Of a stretch of DNA of 64,000 nt, positions 22,657 through 34,894 are shown one piece after another. The stretch's first letter is position 1; each line of letters begins with the position of its first letter. Under the pieces are notes generated by a model. It searched no databases. It was not told the DNA's origin and saw only the letters and a list, made by a program, of their open reading frames with translations. Source of the DNA: Panax quinquefolius (Eukaryota > Streptophyta > Magnoliopsida > Apiales > Araliaceae); contig CM035171.1 of assembly GCA_020205615.1 (NCBI GenBank), positions 24,431,741-24,495,740 on the forward strand, in the 5' to 3' direction. A program made the position numbers and the translations under genes.

Positions 22657-24534
22657 TGTTAGGTTTGTAATATTCATGTGCGCAATCAAATTGCAAAAAA
22701 ATGCGGAAGCGTGTAAAATCGAGTTTAAAAATTTACAAACCATATACGGATCATCCTTTATGCATAATTATTAATTAAGCGAAAAGATAAAGAATAAATC
22801 ATACCCTTGAAGATCGAGCTTCCTCGGTACAAGTTCACCTCTCAAATCCTTTCGCGTTCGATCTTGAATCCACGGGATTGGTTCCTTCCTTTGATCGGCG
22901 TTAGCCACCCATGTGTTTGACCTCTGGGGTGATCCACCGAGGAAGAATAAAATTCAAGAAGATGGGTGTTATGGCTAACCCTAGTTTTCTATCTCTATTG
23001 AAAAGGCATACTCCCAACAACTTGGAATTATTACGTACTTTGTTAAAAGTCAACAACCCATATCACCCATAATAAGACTCCTCTTATTAATAGATGTGGG
23101 CAACCCACCTTAACAATTAAGGAATTGGGTTTTATTTAATTAATTAAATTCTTTTAATTAATTAAGCTCCCTAATCTTATTAGGGATAATTAATTAAACT
23201 CCTTTAACTAATTTTCCTTCCTAATCAATTAGGAATAAATGAGAAGTACTTATATTAAATTAATTCCTAAACTCTTTTAGAAATTAAAATAATAATAATT
23301 GTAATAATATTAATAAGACTCCTCTTATTAATTTATATTTAATATTTTAAAATATTAAATAATAAATATTAAGCTATTTAATTTATTCTATCACCATAGA
23401 TTAAATTAAATATACATAATATATTATTACGATTATGCCATTTACTTCTTAAATAATTATTCTTCCTTTTATGGTGTAACCCTTTAGGTTCTCCATATTA
23501 AGCCGGTTGTGAATAAATCAATTAGAACAATTCTAATCTTATTTAAATAAATAAATTAAATAATTAATTTATTTAAATAAATAATATTTATTCTCTGATA
23601 GGGATAAGCCTCCCTAGCGATCAAGCGACTTTTCGGATAATATAGATTTCAACATTAATCATAAAAGAACCTTTGAGTAAATAGTTTGCAAATCTGATTC
23701 AATCCTTCCACCATCTGATGTCCCGATTAAATATAAGACATGGAATTCTTTGTCAAGTCTTATTTTATTTAATTATATGTATTTCGATCCTTAAATGCCT
23801 GACTCAAATAATGCAAATTAGAAACTTCTTTCTAATTTCATTACGCCTTAACCCGAGGACTCTTTGGGTTGTCATTTATCGAATCACATAGGACATTTCT
23901 CTTCTTTTATTAGAAGTGGTAGATTCTTTATTGATCATACATTATCTCCGTATCTGACTTATTATACCCAAGCATACCTTTTGATATACCCTAAGGGTCT
24001 TAAGGAATAAGTCAAAGTATAACTCATCATACACGAGATACTATGATGATCTCAAGTCAAGGATTACTTTGTACTACTATCACTCTGAGAATTCCTATTG
24101 ACGGCAAATAAAACTCCATTAGGTATTCCTTAGCGAGCCACGTTCGATTGAACTTATTCTCTAATAAGCACCTACATACTTGCTTTAGTGTCTCCACACA
24201 AATGATCATGAGATCAATCATCCTCATCGATGAATGACAGCAACGTATGTACCCAATCTATCCGGATTCACTAATCCCCAATTTAGTAATCAACGATTGG
24301 GAACTATTTTAGTTTTAAGCTTTCTAAGAATTTAGATCTCATTAGAATGATCATCATCATTATTCTAAAAGCTTTGCTTAAAACTATGGGTTTATCACAT
24401 ATTATAAAAGCGACATCGTGTAGATAATTAAAAGCCTTTAATAAATTAAAACTTTTATTAATAAATGAATAAGATTGTTACAAAGTATATGCTTTATCAT
24501 CAAACATGATTGGCTTGTGTGCATACTACTTTCA
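22657..24534 (-). repeat. Element D 3' LTR (left copy, 1878 bp)
   Basis: Starts tgttaggtttgtaatattca and ends catactactttca in plus orientation. It aligns throughout with 29931-31808. It contains paired AT-rich words (taattaattaaattcttttaattaatta) and poly-A-like tracts towards the left. Confidence 0.92.
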
Positions 24535-24545
24535 ATCTCCCACTT
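24535..24545 (-). other. Polypurine tract of element D
   Basis: The minus strand reads AGTGGGAGAT directly before the 3' LTR (TGAAAGTAGTATG), preceded by CTTTAGTGCA. This is the usual plant copia configuration. Confidence 0.82.
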
Positions 24546-24599
24546 GCACTAAAGCCAATCGTCATGGTAACTCATACTCTTCTTCTCTAAGTGGCGATT

Positions 24600-24900
24600 A
24601 TCCTGCTTTGTTGGATAAGCTTTAGTTAATGGATATGTAATGTTGTTCATGAGAGTCCATTATCTCTATAGTGATTTCCCATCTTTTGATGATTCTAATA
24701 ATCAAATGAAAGTGCCACAACACATGTTTAGATCCAAGATGAGACTTAGGAACTATTCTAGTTACGTAATGAACTTTTATCCAAACAATCAACTTGCGAC
24801 TTCATTTATAGCTATATACTTTGTCTTTATCACTAAACCGGCAACTCTTTCTTTGTTTGGAACCTTTCAATTCACTTTGCACCATTGTTGAGATAACGCT
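24600..24900 (-). pseudogene. pol: Element D RNase H, C-terminal part (broken)
   Basis: The minus strand encodes GSKHVLWHFHLIIRIIKRWE, the degraded counterpart of the conserved RSKHIxRRxHLIREIIxRG segment of copia RNase H, preceded by a relic of the EAEYIAxSxAxKEAVWI stretch (VYSYK then LIVWIKV). Stops interrupt the frame. RNase H being at the 3' end after RT is shared by copia and gypsy; the copia assignment comes from integrase lying upstream of RT. Confidence 0.8.
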
Positions 24901-24979
24901 TTACCTTAAAGTGGATTTTTTACATCATCTTAGTGCATGCGAAAAACTTGAGTCATTAAGCCCTCTAGTTTTAATTTAG

Positions 24980-25440
24980 ACCCACTATGAATATGATCAC
25001 ATCCTTAGTCTTGGGTTAAGCACTTGTAAGATGTTTTCAGCGACTCATAGTGAACTTCTCCATAATATGAATGATCGACATCGGGTCTCGTACATTTCAT
25101 TGCATGCATGATTGTCACTCATGTGACCTCTCTTTTTGGAGTCTATGGGGACTATTAAGAGATACACTCCATGGCTCATCAACATGAGACATCTCTTGGA
25201 GTTTTCCATGCTAAGCGACTTTAGCATCAAATGAATATCGTTCCTTGGGTTAAGTCGAGCATCCTCTTGTATCTATCTATATAGATTTTATTCCCAATTA
25301 AGATACTCTTCCCAAACCATTCATGGAGGAATGTTTGAACAACTTTATCTTTCTTGATTGTAGCATTGGTATGTTATTCCTCATCGTAGTAGTATATCAA
25401 CATATAATACTAGAAATTTCACGATGCTCCCACTGACCCT
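24980..25440 (-). pseudogene. pol: Element D reverse transcriptase, palm to thumb only (broken)
   Basis: The minus strand shows VSGSIVKFLVLYVD followed by ILL at about 25395-25437: the YVDD catalytic box reads YVD-I, with the second aspartate lost. Downstream is SLSMENSKRCLMLMSHGVYL (25110-25230), the conserved post-palm segment of plant copia RT, then KKRGHMSDN. The fingers (roughly 150 residues in intact copies) are absent: the acidic integrase-RT linker is fused almost directly to VSGSI. The enzyme is inactive. Confidence 0.85.
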
Positions 25441-26290
25441 TTTGTACACACTAGAACTCTTATCTCATTGTATGTAACTCTGGATCATCATCTTCTATGA
25501 TGCGTACCTCATCATCATCATCCATGATGAATCCATACCTCCTAGGTATCTTGATACTATTCGATTTACGATTGGTTTTTGTGGTATAATAGGTCTATCG
25601 ACGAGTTCCTCTTATTTGACTTATAGTGTTTTATGGTTCTTGAACTTTTCAAGATCTATTATCCTCCACTAGCCCCCTTGATGATAAACGCCTTTATCTT
25701 AGAAGGTAGGGTGTTTCATAATAAACACCTTTTGCTAAGTAGGATTATAGAACATTTACCCTAAACTTACTTTAGGATGTCCCACAAATCGACACTTGTC
25801 AAATCTTGTCCCAAGCTTATCCTTTTGAAACCTTTTCACATAAGTTGGAACCCCTTATCTTAACATACTTAAGATTAGGAATCCTCCCTGTCCATAACTT
25901 TTATGGAGTCTTGGGGCCGGATTTAGAGATTACCTTTTCGTAGATATGTAGCCATTTCTAGGACATGATCCTAGAAGGATACTGGAATGTCGGTAAAATC
26001 ATTATGGACCGCACCATGTCCAACAAGGTACGATTTTTCATTCAGATACATCAATCAATTATTGCATATCAGGATGTGTCCATTATGAGAAAACTATTTG
26101 AGATGATCTAGAAACTTATTGCACAAGTATTTATTCCTTGATCCGATCAAAGAATCCTAATACTTTTGCCAATTTGTTTCACTTTTGAATTCTTTGAACC
26201 TTTCAAATAATTCACACTTGTATTCAACAAATACATACATTCAACTCTTTGAATGATCATCTCCCTTTTCTTATCTAGTTTGTTTCAATT
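25440..26290 (-). pseudogene. pol: Element D integrase and acidic linker (broken)
   Basis: Minus strand 25740-26080 encodes RNRTLLDMVRSIMI, ASTYLRKGN-like residues, then KSGPKTP, LWTGRIPNLKYVKI and SICGT, matching the end of the copia integrase core (RNRTLLDMVRSM...ELWTGRKPSLxHxxIWG). Upstream at about 26100-26270 a relic of the LGKxIKxLRSDRGGEY block is seen as IGKSIRIL with stops. At 25490-25590 GFIMDDDDEVRIIEDDDPEL is the acidic linker found between integrase and RT in copia elements. Integrase before RT is the diagnostic copia order. Confidence 0.87.
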
Positions 26291-26439
26291 TGTAAAATTA
26301 TTTTCACGTAAATCAGTATACAAAATCCATTAAGTAATATTTCGGTTCTATACAAAATATTATTATTATAAATAGAACAACAATTGTTCTTAATTATAAT
26401 ACCAAAGATTTCATTGTCCAACAATAAAATGGAAATAAT

Positions 26440-26650
26440 ATTTTTAACAAGAAGCAGAATCTGATAACAACTTATTGACTTAATAGATTTGCCGTAGGCA
26501 TTGCTAAACTATAAGTTTCTATAGCTAATGCAACCTTTGCTTCATTTTCCACACATAGGATTATTTATCTTTGTTTAACTTTCTACTTACATTTGGTCCT
26601 TCATAAATCTATATTTATGATAACCAAAGTCGGTATCCAATACCCCAGTA
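26440..26650 (-). pseudogene. pol: Element D aspartic protease (broken, DTG altered)
   Basis: The minus strand reads STGVLDTDFGYH, corresponding to the copia protease active site WVLDTGxxxHI. The catalytic DTG is DTD here (26629-26637). Downstream VALAI-like and PTANLL residues in broken frames match the flap region. Confidence 0.72.
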
Positions 26651-26724
26651 GAACCTTGACTTAAAGAAAATTTATTTAAATCATGAACAAAATTGTATTA
26701 TAGCTTAGAAACTTCACTAAGCTT

Positions 26725-27750
26725 CTTTGGTTAGCCTCGCAAGATGCTTCTCATGATTTCTTTCCGGTGTCCATGCTTATTGCGGTGGAAGCAAACTCCT
26801 TTGCTTATCCATATAAGTTTTGTTCTTATTATCCTTTGTTTATGCCTTTCTATTTACCTTCTTTGAATCGTTCTTCTTTTCAGAAGATCCTTTGGCCCCT
26901 ACCAGTAAGACTTGATCTTTCTTGGTTGGAAAGTGACTCTCGACATTTTTCAACATGTTAAGCAAATCAATGAAAGCGGATATCTAGCTTGTTCATATGA
27001 AAAATTCACAACAATTGTGAAAAGAGTCAGGGAGTGAGTGCAAGATCAAATCTTGGCTCAACTCTCCATCCATGACAAAACCGGTTGTCTAATTGATCAA
27101 TCAAATTGATTATGTTAAGAACTTTTTATGCATACTATAGTGCCATTGGCCATTCTAGATCGGAAGAGCTCCTTAGATATCGATATCTATCGGTCCTACT
27201 TTCCTCACCATCAACTACTTGATGATGTGGGAATATAGTAGAAGCATCCATAGTTTCATCTTGTGGTTGAAGCTCGTTACTCATAGATCACGAACATGAT
27301 GCATTGAGCCAATTGTGCATCATCTTGCCACTTTCTAAAAGTAGCAATGTCTTCCTCGGAGGCATTATGCGCAACCATTCTTGCGAGGATAGGCGTATTA
27401 AGGACATAAGATAGTTTTTGACTATGAGAACTATTCTCAAATTCCTTAACCAATCCGTTTAATTGATTACGATTAATTTAGCATCTAATATGCTTCTGTG
27501 ATGATAGTAATTTTAGACATTGTAAAATTCTGTAAATGAATTTGTAATTAACAACATTTTAACATACATTCTTTTATTAATTACCAAAATAAATTAGGTC
27601 TTGTTTTAAATTGGTATCTCGCACTATTTTCTTCAAACTATATTACCCTCACTTATATAGTTCGGCAAAATCTAATTAAAGATTTGCTAGTGAGAATAAG
27701 GATCCCATTTCAAATGTATATAGCCTTGTGGTGACACAACAAACTATATA
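26725..27750 (-). pseudogene. gag: Element D gag with degraded zinc knuckle
   Basis: The knuckle lies at about 26735-26808: minus strand GVCFHRNKHGHRKEIM, in which CFHCxxxGHWxRxC has lost its second and last cysteines. The capsid part (about 26950-27750) is heavily broken; stretches with leucine and glutamate codons remain but no long motif. The order gag then protease then integrase on the minus strand is preserved. Confidence 0.65.
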
Positions 27751-28789
27751 TAAATAAATAGGTAGACAACTTTTGTCAATTACATCAACTATATCTGACT
27801 CCTTGTATTTTGCCTCTTAGATTATTTTGATCAGTCAAGTGGTGGCACATCCAGAATCAAAATTATCAAGTTAAGTCCAACCTAGCACTCCGTATATTCA
27901 AAAAGAAAAATATCATCCTTGTGGTGACACAACAAAATAATATTGTTCAATTTTCTTTATAAGCATCAAATGTGATAAATTAACATCTTAAATACTTAAT
28001 ACTTGCCTTGTGGTGACACAACAAACTCATATTAAATATTTAATACTCTATTAATTTTATCATGCTAGAAAGCTGACGTTCGATATTCCAAATATCTTTG
28101 AGCGCTTAGGACTTAATATAAAAATTGAGAGGTTTGTTATTAATTTGTCTCATCTTGTTTAATAGCGCATGCATATATATATATATAAAATACGCGTCAT
28201 ATTAATGAACATGCGAAGCATGTTTGCATAATATATAATATATATAATATAAGCATGCACATATAGAATACTATATTCTACCCGGATTGATTATGGACTT
28301 TTATTCTAGTTTGGTTCACTAGAGCCACCAAGTGAACCAAAAGGTCAAGCTCCCCAGGGGTGCGAGAAATTATATTTAAATATAACTATTACATTTAAAC
28401 TTAGGGCTCCATTACAAAGCGGGTCTTCATATGCGCTCCTTGCTCCTTGATCTCCAATTCTTCAAAATAATTCTAACTATTCCTATTACAAAACTATTTT
28501 AAAATAAATAGAAACCTTGATCGTGATCGAGGGAAGTACATAGGAGGAGATAGAATTTATATTTAGAAAAAATTAGAAGGCGAAAGTCTGTGAGACCCCA
28601 TTTAATAAAACCCATACATTCATGCATCCAACTAAAATAAAATCCAATCGCATTGGTCGATAGTCCATAATAAATCTCATTTATTATCATACACATCACC
28701 ATATGCATCGATAAATAATATTCATCATATGAATAATAAACATTTAATATATATATTGATATCATTTAATGGGCAAATTTAGTTAGTAT

Positions 28790-29400
28790 AAAATCTAATT
28801 TTGAATTAAAATAAACTCCTTTATTTTAATCCAAATTTAAATCAAAATAAAACTATTTTATTTTAATTTATCTAATTTTGAATAAAATAAACTATTTTAT
28901 TTTAATCAAAATATTTAATCAAAATAAACTCTTTTATTTTAATTAATTATGGAATCTAATTCCATGTATATAAAAATCTTTAATTAAAATAAACTCTTTT
29001 ATTTTAATTAATTATGGAATCAATTCCATGTAAAAAAATTTATTAAAGGAAACACGGATATTCTTTCTTATTCACAAATAAACTCCTTTATTTTGAATAA
29101 TATGAAATCTTATTCCATATTTAAATAAACTCTTTATTTAAGGAAACATGGATTTTCTTTTTACATTCACAAATAAACTCTTTTATTTTGAATAATATGA
29201 AATCTATTTCATATCTAAATAAACTCCTTTATTTAAGAAAATTAGCAATCCAATTTCAACTCAATTAGTTAGCATGGAATCCAATTCCAACTCTAATTAG
29301 TTAGCATGAAATTCTAATTTTAAAATTAAAATAAACTTTTTGTTTTAAGATTAAAATAAACCTTTTATTTTAAAATTAAAATAAACTTTTATTTTAATTA
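28790..29400. repeat. Diverged tandem units with aataaactc-tttatttt inverted arms
   Basis: About a dozen copies of ataaactcctttatttt or ataaactcttttatttt, partly grouped in 60-120 bp higher units with ggaatctaattccatg or atatgaaatctattccatat. Each short unit can pair with itself (AAATAAA...TTTATTT). Confidence 0.75.
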
Positions 29401-29910
29401 TTAAATTATTAAAATATATATTATATATATATATATATGCCATTATCGGTTATAAGAATATATATATATATATATATATATAATACTATGCTTAGTACAT
29501 TTTACATAATAAAATAAATTATCTAATATATATATTAATATATATATATATATAACCGTATTATAGCAAATATCTTATATATAATCTATACAAGCATGTC
29601 TGCATAATATAAAGCCAGAAATCTCTTTCCTAGAAGCACGTGAACCCTTGTGGTTGATATATATATATATCATATATATATATATATATTCCAATCCATG
29701 ACCATTTACTTTGCCATTTGAAAACTTACAATCTTATCTTAGCAGAAGAAGCTTGGTAGAGATTCATAGGGATTCGCCGATTTCGCCAATTGACAGTTTA
29801 TTTATTTATTTTTAATTATTAAATTTTATACAATAAAATTATGCCCAATTAAATTGTTCTAAACACATATCAATATAATATCAAATTAAAACAATTAATA
29901 ATTCGCATAA

Positions 29911-29930
29911 AGGTTTGGCTCGATACCCTT
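29911..29930 (-). other. Primer-binding site of element D
   Basis: The minus strand reads GGTATCGAGCCAAACC beside the 5' LTR; tRNA-iMet PBS would be TGGTATCAGAGCCA. The internal CAG appears as CG, again a CHG-site change. Confidence 0.72.
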
Positions 29931-31808
29931 TATTAGGTTTGTAATATTCAGTATGCTTGCAATCAAATTGCAAAAAATGCTGAGCGTGTAAAATCGAGTT
30001 TAAAAATTTACAAACCATATACCGGATCATCCTTTATGCGTAATTATTAATTAAGCGAAAAGATAAAGAATAAATCGTACCCTTGAAGATCGAGCTTCCG
30101 AAGTACAAGTTCACCTCCAAATCCTTTCGCGTTCAATCTTGAATCCACGGGATTGGTTCCTTCCTTTGATCGGCGTTAGCCACCCATGTGTGTTTGGCCT
30201 CAGAGGTGATCCACGAGGAAGAATAAAATTCAAGAAGATGGGTGTTATGGCTAACCCTAGTTTTTATCTCTATAGAAAAGGCATACTCCCAACAACTTGG
30301 AATTATTACGTCTTTGTTAAAAGTCAACAACCCATATCACCCATAATAAGACTCCTCTTATTAATAGATGTGGGCAACCCACCTTAACAATTAAGGAATT
30401 GGGTTTTATTTAATTAATTAAATTCTTTTAATTAATTAAGCTCCCTAATCTTATTAGGGATAATTAATTAAACTCCTTTAACTAATTTTCCTTCCTAATC
30501 CAATTAGGAATAAATGAAATACTTATATTAAATTAATTCCTAAACTCTTTTAGAAATTAAAATAATAATAATTGTAATAATATTAATAAGACTCCTCTTA
30601 TTAATTTATATTTAATATTTCTAAAATATTAAATAATAAATATTAAGCTATTTAATTTATTCTATCACCATAGATTAAATTAAATATACATAACATATTA
30701 TTACGATTATGCCATTTACTTCTTAAATAATTATTCTTCCTTTTATGGTGTGACCCTTTAGGTTCTCCATATTAAGCAGGTTGTGAATAAATCAATTAGA
30801 ACAATTCTAATCTTATTTAAATAAATAAATTAAATAATTAATTTATTTAAATAAATAATATTTATTCTCTGATAGGGATAAGCCTCCTAGCGATCAACGA
30901 CTTTCCGGATAATATAGATTTCAACATTAATCATAAAAGAACCTTTGAGTAAATAGTTTTACCGTACAATTCAATCATTCCACCATACGATGTCCCCGAT
31001 TAAATATAAGGCATGAAATTCTTTGTCAAGTCTTATTTTATTTAATTATATGTATTTCGATCCTTAAATGCACTGACTCAAATAATGCAAATTAGAAACT
31101 TCTTTCTAATTTCATTACGCCTTAACCCGAGGACTCTTTGGGTTGTCATTTATCGAATCACATAGGACATTTCTCTTCTTTTATTAGAAGTGGTAGATTC
31201 TTTATTGATCATACATTATCTCCGTATACAACTTATTATACCCAAGCATACCCTTTGATATACCCTAAGGGTCTTAAGGAATAAGTCAAAGTATAACTCA
31301 TCATACACAAGATACTATGATGATCTCAAGTCAAGGATTACTTGTCTTACTATCACTCTGAGGAATTTCTATTGACGAAGCAAATAAAACTCCATTAGGT
31401 ATTCCTTAGCGAGCCACGTTCAGTGAACTTATTCTCTAATAAGCACCTACATACTTGCTTTAGTGTCTCCACACAAATGATCATGAGATCAATCATCCTC
31501 ATCCAATGAGCAAGCAACGTATGTACCAATCTATCCGGATTCACTAATCCCCAATTTAGTAATCCAACGATTGGGAACTATTTTAGTTTTAAGCTTTCTA
31601 AGAATTTAGATCTCATTAGAATGATCATCATCATTATTCTAAAAGCTTTGCTTAAAACTATGGGTTTATCACATATTATAAAACAGCATCATGTAGATAA
31701 TTAAAAGCCTTTAATAAATTAAAACTTTTTATTAATAAATGAATAAGATTGTTACAAAGTATATGCTTTATCATCAAACATGATTGGCTTGTGTGCATAC
31801 TACTTTCA
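29931..31808 (-). repeat. Element D 5' LTR (right copy, 1878 bp)
   Basis: Starts tattaggtttgtaatattca (TG changed to TA) and ends tactactttca, then the gaaag duplication at 31809-31813. It is the same length as the 3' LTR. Confidence 0.92.
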
Positions 31809-32139
31809 GAAAGTTCCTAAACATACCATCGTTCGTCATTTAGTCGGTGCTATTGTTTACAGGAGGGTTATTGCCTTCCTTATCCTGGGTATTGATCAGT
31901 GGTGACTCAGCGGTCTCATGTGCTCCATTGCTTATCTCAACATCTTGAGGATGCCATTTTTTGTCATAAAACAATGGTTAATTGACATGCCACATATTAT
32001 CCCTATATTACGTGAGCCAATTAAATAACAAATAAGCTTAGGTATGACACACTAGCGAAGGATTTACTCGTCTCTCCCCTCCTAGTTCTATTCCCCGATC
32101 TCCGCCAGAGACCATATCCCTAAGCTCTCTGATACCAAC
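31809..32139 (-). pseudogene. gag: Family C first copy: gag N-terminus, 5' leader and PBS
   Basis: 31809-31813 is the D target duplication. Continuing C gag, a start codon complement ends at 31957 (MASSRC-like in this copy, MASEDV in the second copy). The leader follows, and the PBS at 32126-32138 (minus TTGGTATCAGAGAG, close to the canonical tRNA-iMet complement), directly before the C LTR at 32140. Together with 22557-22656 this is all that remains of the first C internal region. Confidence 0.85.
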
Positions 32140-32699
32140 TTTGACGCCCCCAAAAAAGGTATACATCACCCATTCTGAGTCACCAAATACATGGTACAGA
32201 AACAACTACAACTTCATTAATACAATTGTCGTGCAAAATACGACAATACATAAACTGTGAGTTTAAATACAAATATTGCCATCTAGAAAATATTCAAACC
32301 CAAATAAGTCCTCATTACAATTATTGATACACTATTTTACAGAATAGTGAGAACTACTAAAACAACTGTCTTGAACCATCACTCCACACCCCGACTAGTT
32401 CCCGCTATATTCTCGTCTCCTGAGAAGAAATATAGAACAAAAAGGAAAAGGGTGAGCTCAACTAGCCCAATAAAGAATATTATGACTAAGGTAATGTACA
32501 ACAAATTATCCTTAGTCTTCAAAAGGGAAAAATCTGATAGAATACAATAGACAAAAAGTTTTAGATCAACAACTGCAGCGGAAATAACAATTCATTAGAA
32601 GAGTTAAGTAGAGAATGAAATCTACTATCATCTATGAATTTAAAAGTTCATCATCGATATTTTATCCCTGTAACATCAATCAATATACATCTTGAATCA

Positions 32700-32850
32700 A
32701 ATAATCATCTTTGCCTTACTGGGCCAAAGATATTCATAAGTTAAGTCATGTTCATCTCAACACTGTTCATCTTTGCACTCACGGCCAAAGATATTCATCG
32801 AAAATCATTCATCTTTGCACTACGGTGCCAAAGATATTGATTATATCATC
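32700..32850. repeat. C LTR minisatellite 1 (catctttgcactac...ccaaagatattcat)
   Basis: Three to four units of about 45-60 bp, each with catctttgcac, ggccaaagatattca. Counterparts are at 42790-42935, 54798-54972 and 62195-62378. Confidence 0.82.
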
Positions 32851-33071
32851 ATTTAGGGTGAGGATGATGAAAAATATTTTAAAGAAAATGAATCCCGTGA
32901 AACAAAAGAACAAATATTAAGGATTCGTACTTTAAACAATCCAAGTTCAAAATACTTCATAAATAATCAGAGTGGAGTAAAATTCAAGAATGAAGACCAA
33001 AACATAGATCCAATCAAAGATAGGAATCATAACAGACAATCTTGGACACAGAAAAGAAAATTTAATTTTTC

Positions 33072-33264
33072 TGTGAATAGTGTCGTATTCGTGAATAGTG
33101 CCGTATACGTGAATAGTGTTGTATACGTGAATAGTAACTCCGACACCAAAAGATAGAAATTCTACAAGAAAATCAGCATGGTTCGTGAATAGTACTCGTG
33201 AATAGTAACTCGTGAATAGTAACTCATAAATAGTAACTCGTAAATAGTAACTCATGAATAGTAA
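33072..33264. repeat. C LTR minisatellite 2 (gtgaatagtaactc)
   Basis: Tandem 14-base units gtgaatagtaactc/atgaatagtaactc and longer gtgaatagtgtcgtata variants. Counterparts are at 43162-43360, 55217-55408 and 62617-62798. They lie in U3, upstream of the TATA box on the minus strand. Confidence 0.85.
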
Positions 33265-33544
33265 TCCCGACATGAAAAGATAAGAATTTCACAAGAAAAA
33301 TCTTACCAATATTCCGGTATAATGATATTGAAAGAAATAATATCATTTTTTTAAAAAATAATATCCCTTACCTCAAAAAGAAAGTACTTACGGTGGAATC
33401 TTTGGATATAGTCTTTGAAGGAACTTATAGTATAGCAACACTCAAAGTATCAAAATACTCACAAGAATACACTCGATAATATAGAGAGAGAAAGAGAGAA
33501 AACTTTTGTTTCTGGTGTGATTTTCAATTCTAACCTAAGCACCC

Positions 33545-33552
33545 TATTTATA
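33545..33552 (-). promoter_or_regulatory. TATA box of family C LTR (middle copy)
   Basis: TATAAATAGGGTGC on the minus strand, conserved at 43643-43650, 55687-55694 and 63071-63078. Confidence 0.6.
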
Positions 33553-34894
33553 GGAAAATGCTTAGAACACCAAAGTAGAAAATTTAATAAAATAATAATA
33601 TAATTAACAAAATTCAAGCACACCTTTGAAATCTGATTTCAGCTCATTTAAATCACATGTGAGGCCAACTTAATAGCAAAAAACGTTTTTCTTTATAAAA
33701 ATAATTAAAACTTCCAAAAATCAATTATTCTGGAACTTCGGAACTTTAATAATTCATAATAAATATCCCTTTTGTCAGAAAAATTTAAACCACATGTCCT
33801 TTCCATAAGAAATTTCATTCTCTACAACTTTGTAAGTTTAAGTTTTTCCAAATTCCAAACAGAAATTAACCGAAATCCACAAACGGGTAATTTTACAGGC
33901 TATAATCAAATTTCAGTCAAGAAATGGGGCCCACCGACACACTAGACATGTGTTAATCATTTAATGCAACAAAAATACTCTTTCTCCTCATATACTCATA
34001 TATTCCACATTCATTGTAAAAAATATCATCATTATTATATTAATATAATATAATAATATATTTAAATGAATTATTTTATCAAAAAATGATAAAATATTAA
34101 TTTTTAACAATTGTCACATTAAAAATTTTCTCCATCTATATCCACATAAAATCAATATTTTCCTCATCATATAAATCAATAATTAATTATTCATAAATAA
34201 TATTACGAGAATCACAATCTTGTGACAACCGGTTGTTCCGAGGAAAGAGGGGCTTTCAATAAGGATTTCTCCTTCTTTGGCGCGCGCAATTAGGTGACCA
34301 AACATCTCCTTAGATAGAACTTTCTAGACATTGCCAATAATTTTATCTAATAATATTATTCAGATAATATGAATTATTGATCCGATAATGGAAAATACTG
34401 TGTAGTGATAATTATTGAAACAACAGTAATATAAAATATCAACGCGGCAATTATTGAATCAATAAAATAAAATAATGAACAGAAATTACTGTAACAATTA
34501 TTGAGTAGTGCCTTCTTACGTAAGAATCAATAATTGGTGCAATACTGGTATCTTCTTGTGCGATAATAGCGTAGACATCGTGTTTTAACCACCGGGTATT
34601 CTAACAGTATTAATGGTATCAACTACACTGTTATTTATAAACAACTTATACTTGTCATTTTCTTCATCCAATCGCTTTTCGTTATGGGGCCCACACAAGA
34701 CTGCACGGTCGTACGAATATCCCCCGACAGTAAGAATTCTCCGATAAAAATGTATATTTTATAACCACTTGCTTATTTAAAATATTTGCGCATTTTACCC
34801 ATAACTAACCACATTAATCAAATCAAACCTTACTATTTCAAAATAATAAATAGAGGAAATTAATTTTTTTTTATTAATAATTTGGGGTCTTACA

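Larger units (their letters stand above)
27800..29930 (-). mobile_element. Element D 5' leader, non-coding, AT-rich
   Basis: No coding sequence seen. 27700-28060 has three copies of a ccttgtggtgacacaacaaa word. 28790-29400 is built of diverged units containing aataaactcctttattttaa (self-complementary ends) and tatgaaatctattccatat. 29420-29690 has several (TA)n runs. This is the untranslated region between the PBS and gag. Confidence 0.75.
22657..31808 (-). mobile_element. Element D: Ty1/copia retrotransposon, complete ends, decayed pol
   Basis: 9152 bp between perfect gaaag duplications, inserted in C gag. Both LTRs are 1878 bp. On the minus strand the domain order is gag (zinc knuckle), protease, integrase, RT, RNase H, which identifies Ty1/copia. 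The purine tract AGTGGGAGA beside the 3' LTR is typical for plant copia elements. The coding part spans only about 3.3 kb because of deletions, including the N-terminal fingers of RT. A long AT-rich leader (about 27800-29930) precedes gag. Confidence 0.93.
32140..34894 (-). repeat. Family C LTR, shared middle copy (2755 bp)
   Basis: Starts tttgacgcccccaaaaaagg and ends tttggggtcttaca. It is both the 5' LTR of the truncated first C copy (its PBS is at left) and the 3' LTR of the second C copy (its purine tract is at right). It aligns with 42229-44993; the stretch 33560-34190 is almost identical to 43650-44280. Confidence 0.92.

Noticed and set aside
24640..24891. 83-codon plus-strand frame in element D
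   Set aside because: The opposite strand encodes the RNase H relic (GSKHVLWHFHLI), so this is its shadow.
29421..29690. (TA)n runs as a replication origin or centromeric signal
   Set aside because: They lie in the copia leader and are simple length-variable dinucleotide runs; no further evidence.
33072..33264. Regular gtgaatagt repeats as a possible CRISPR array
   Set aside because: Units are contiguous without spacers and occur in the U3 of LTRs; a plant nuclear context makes CRISPR implausible.
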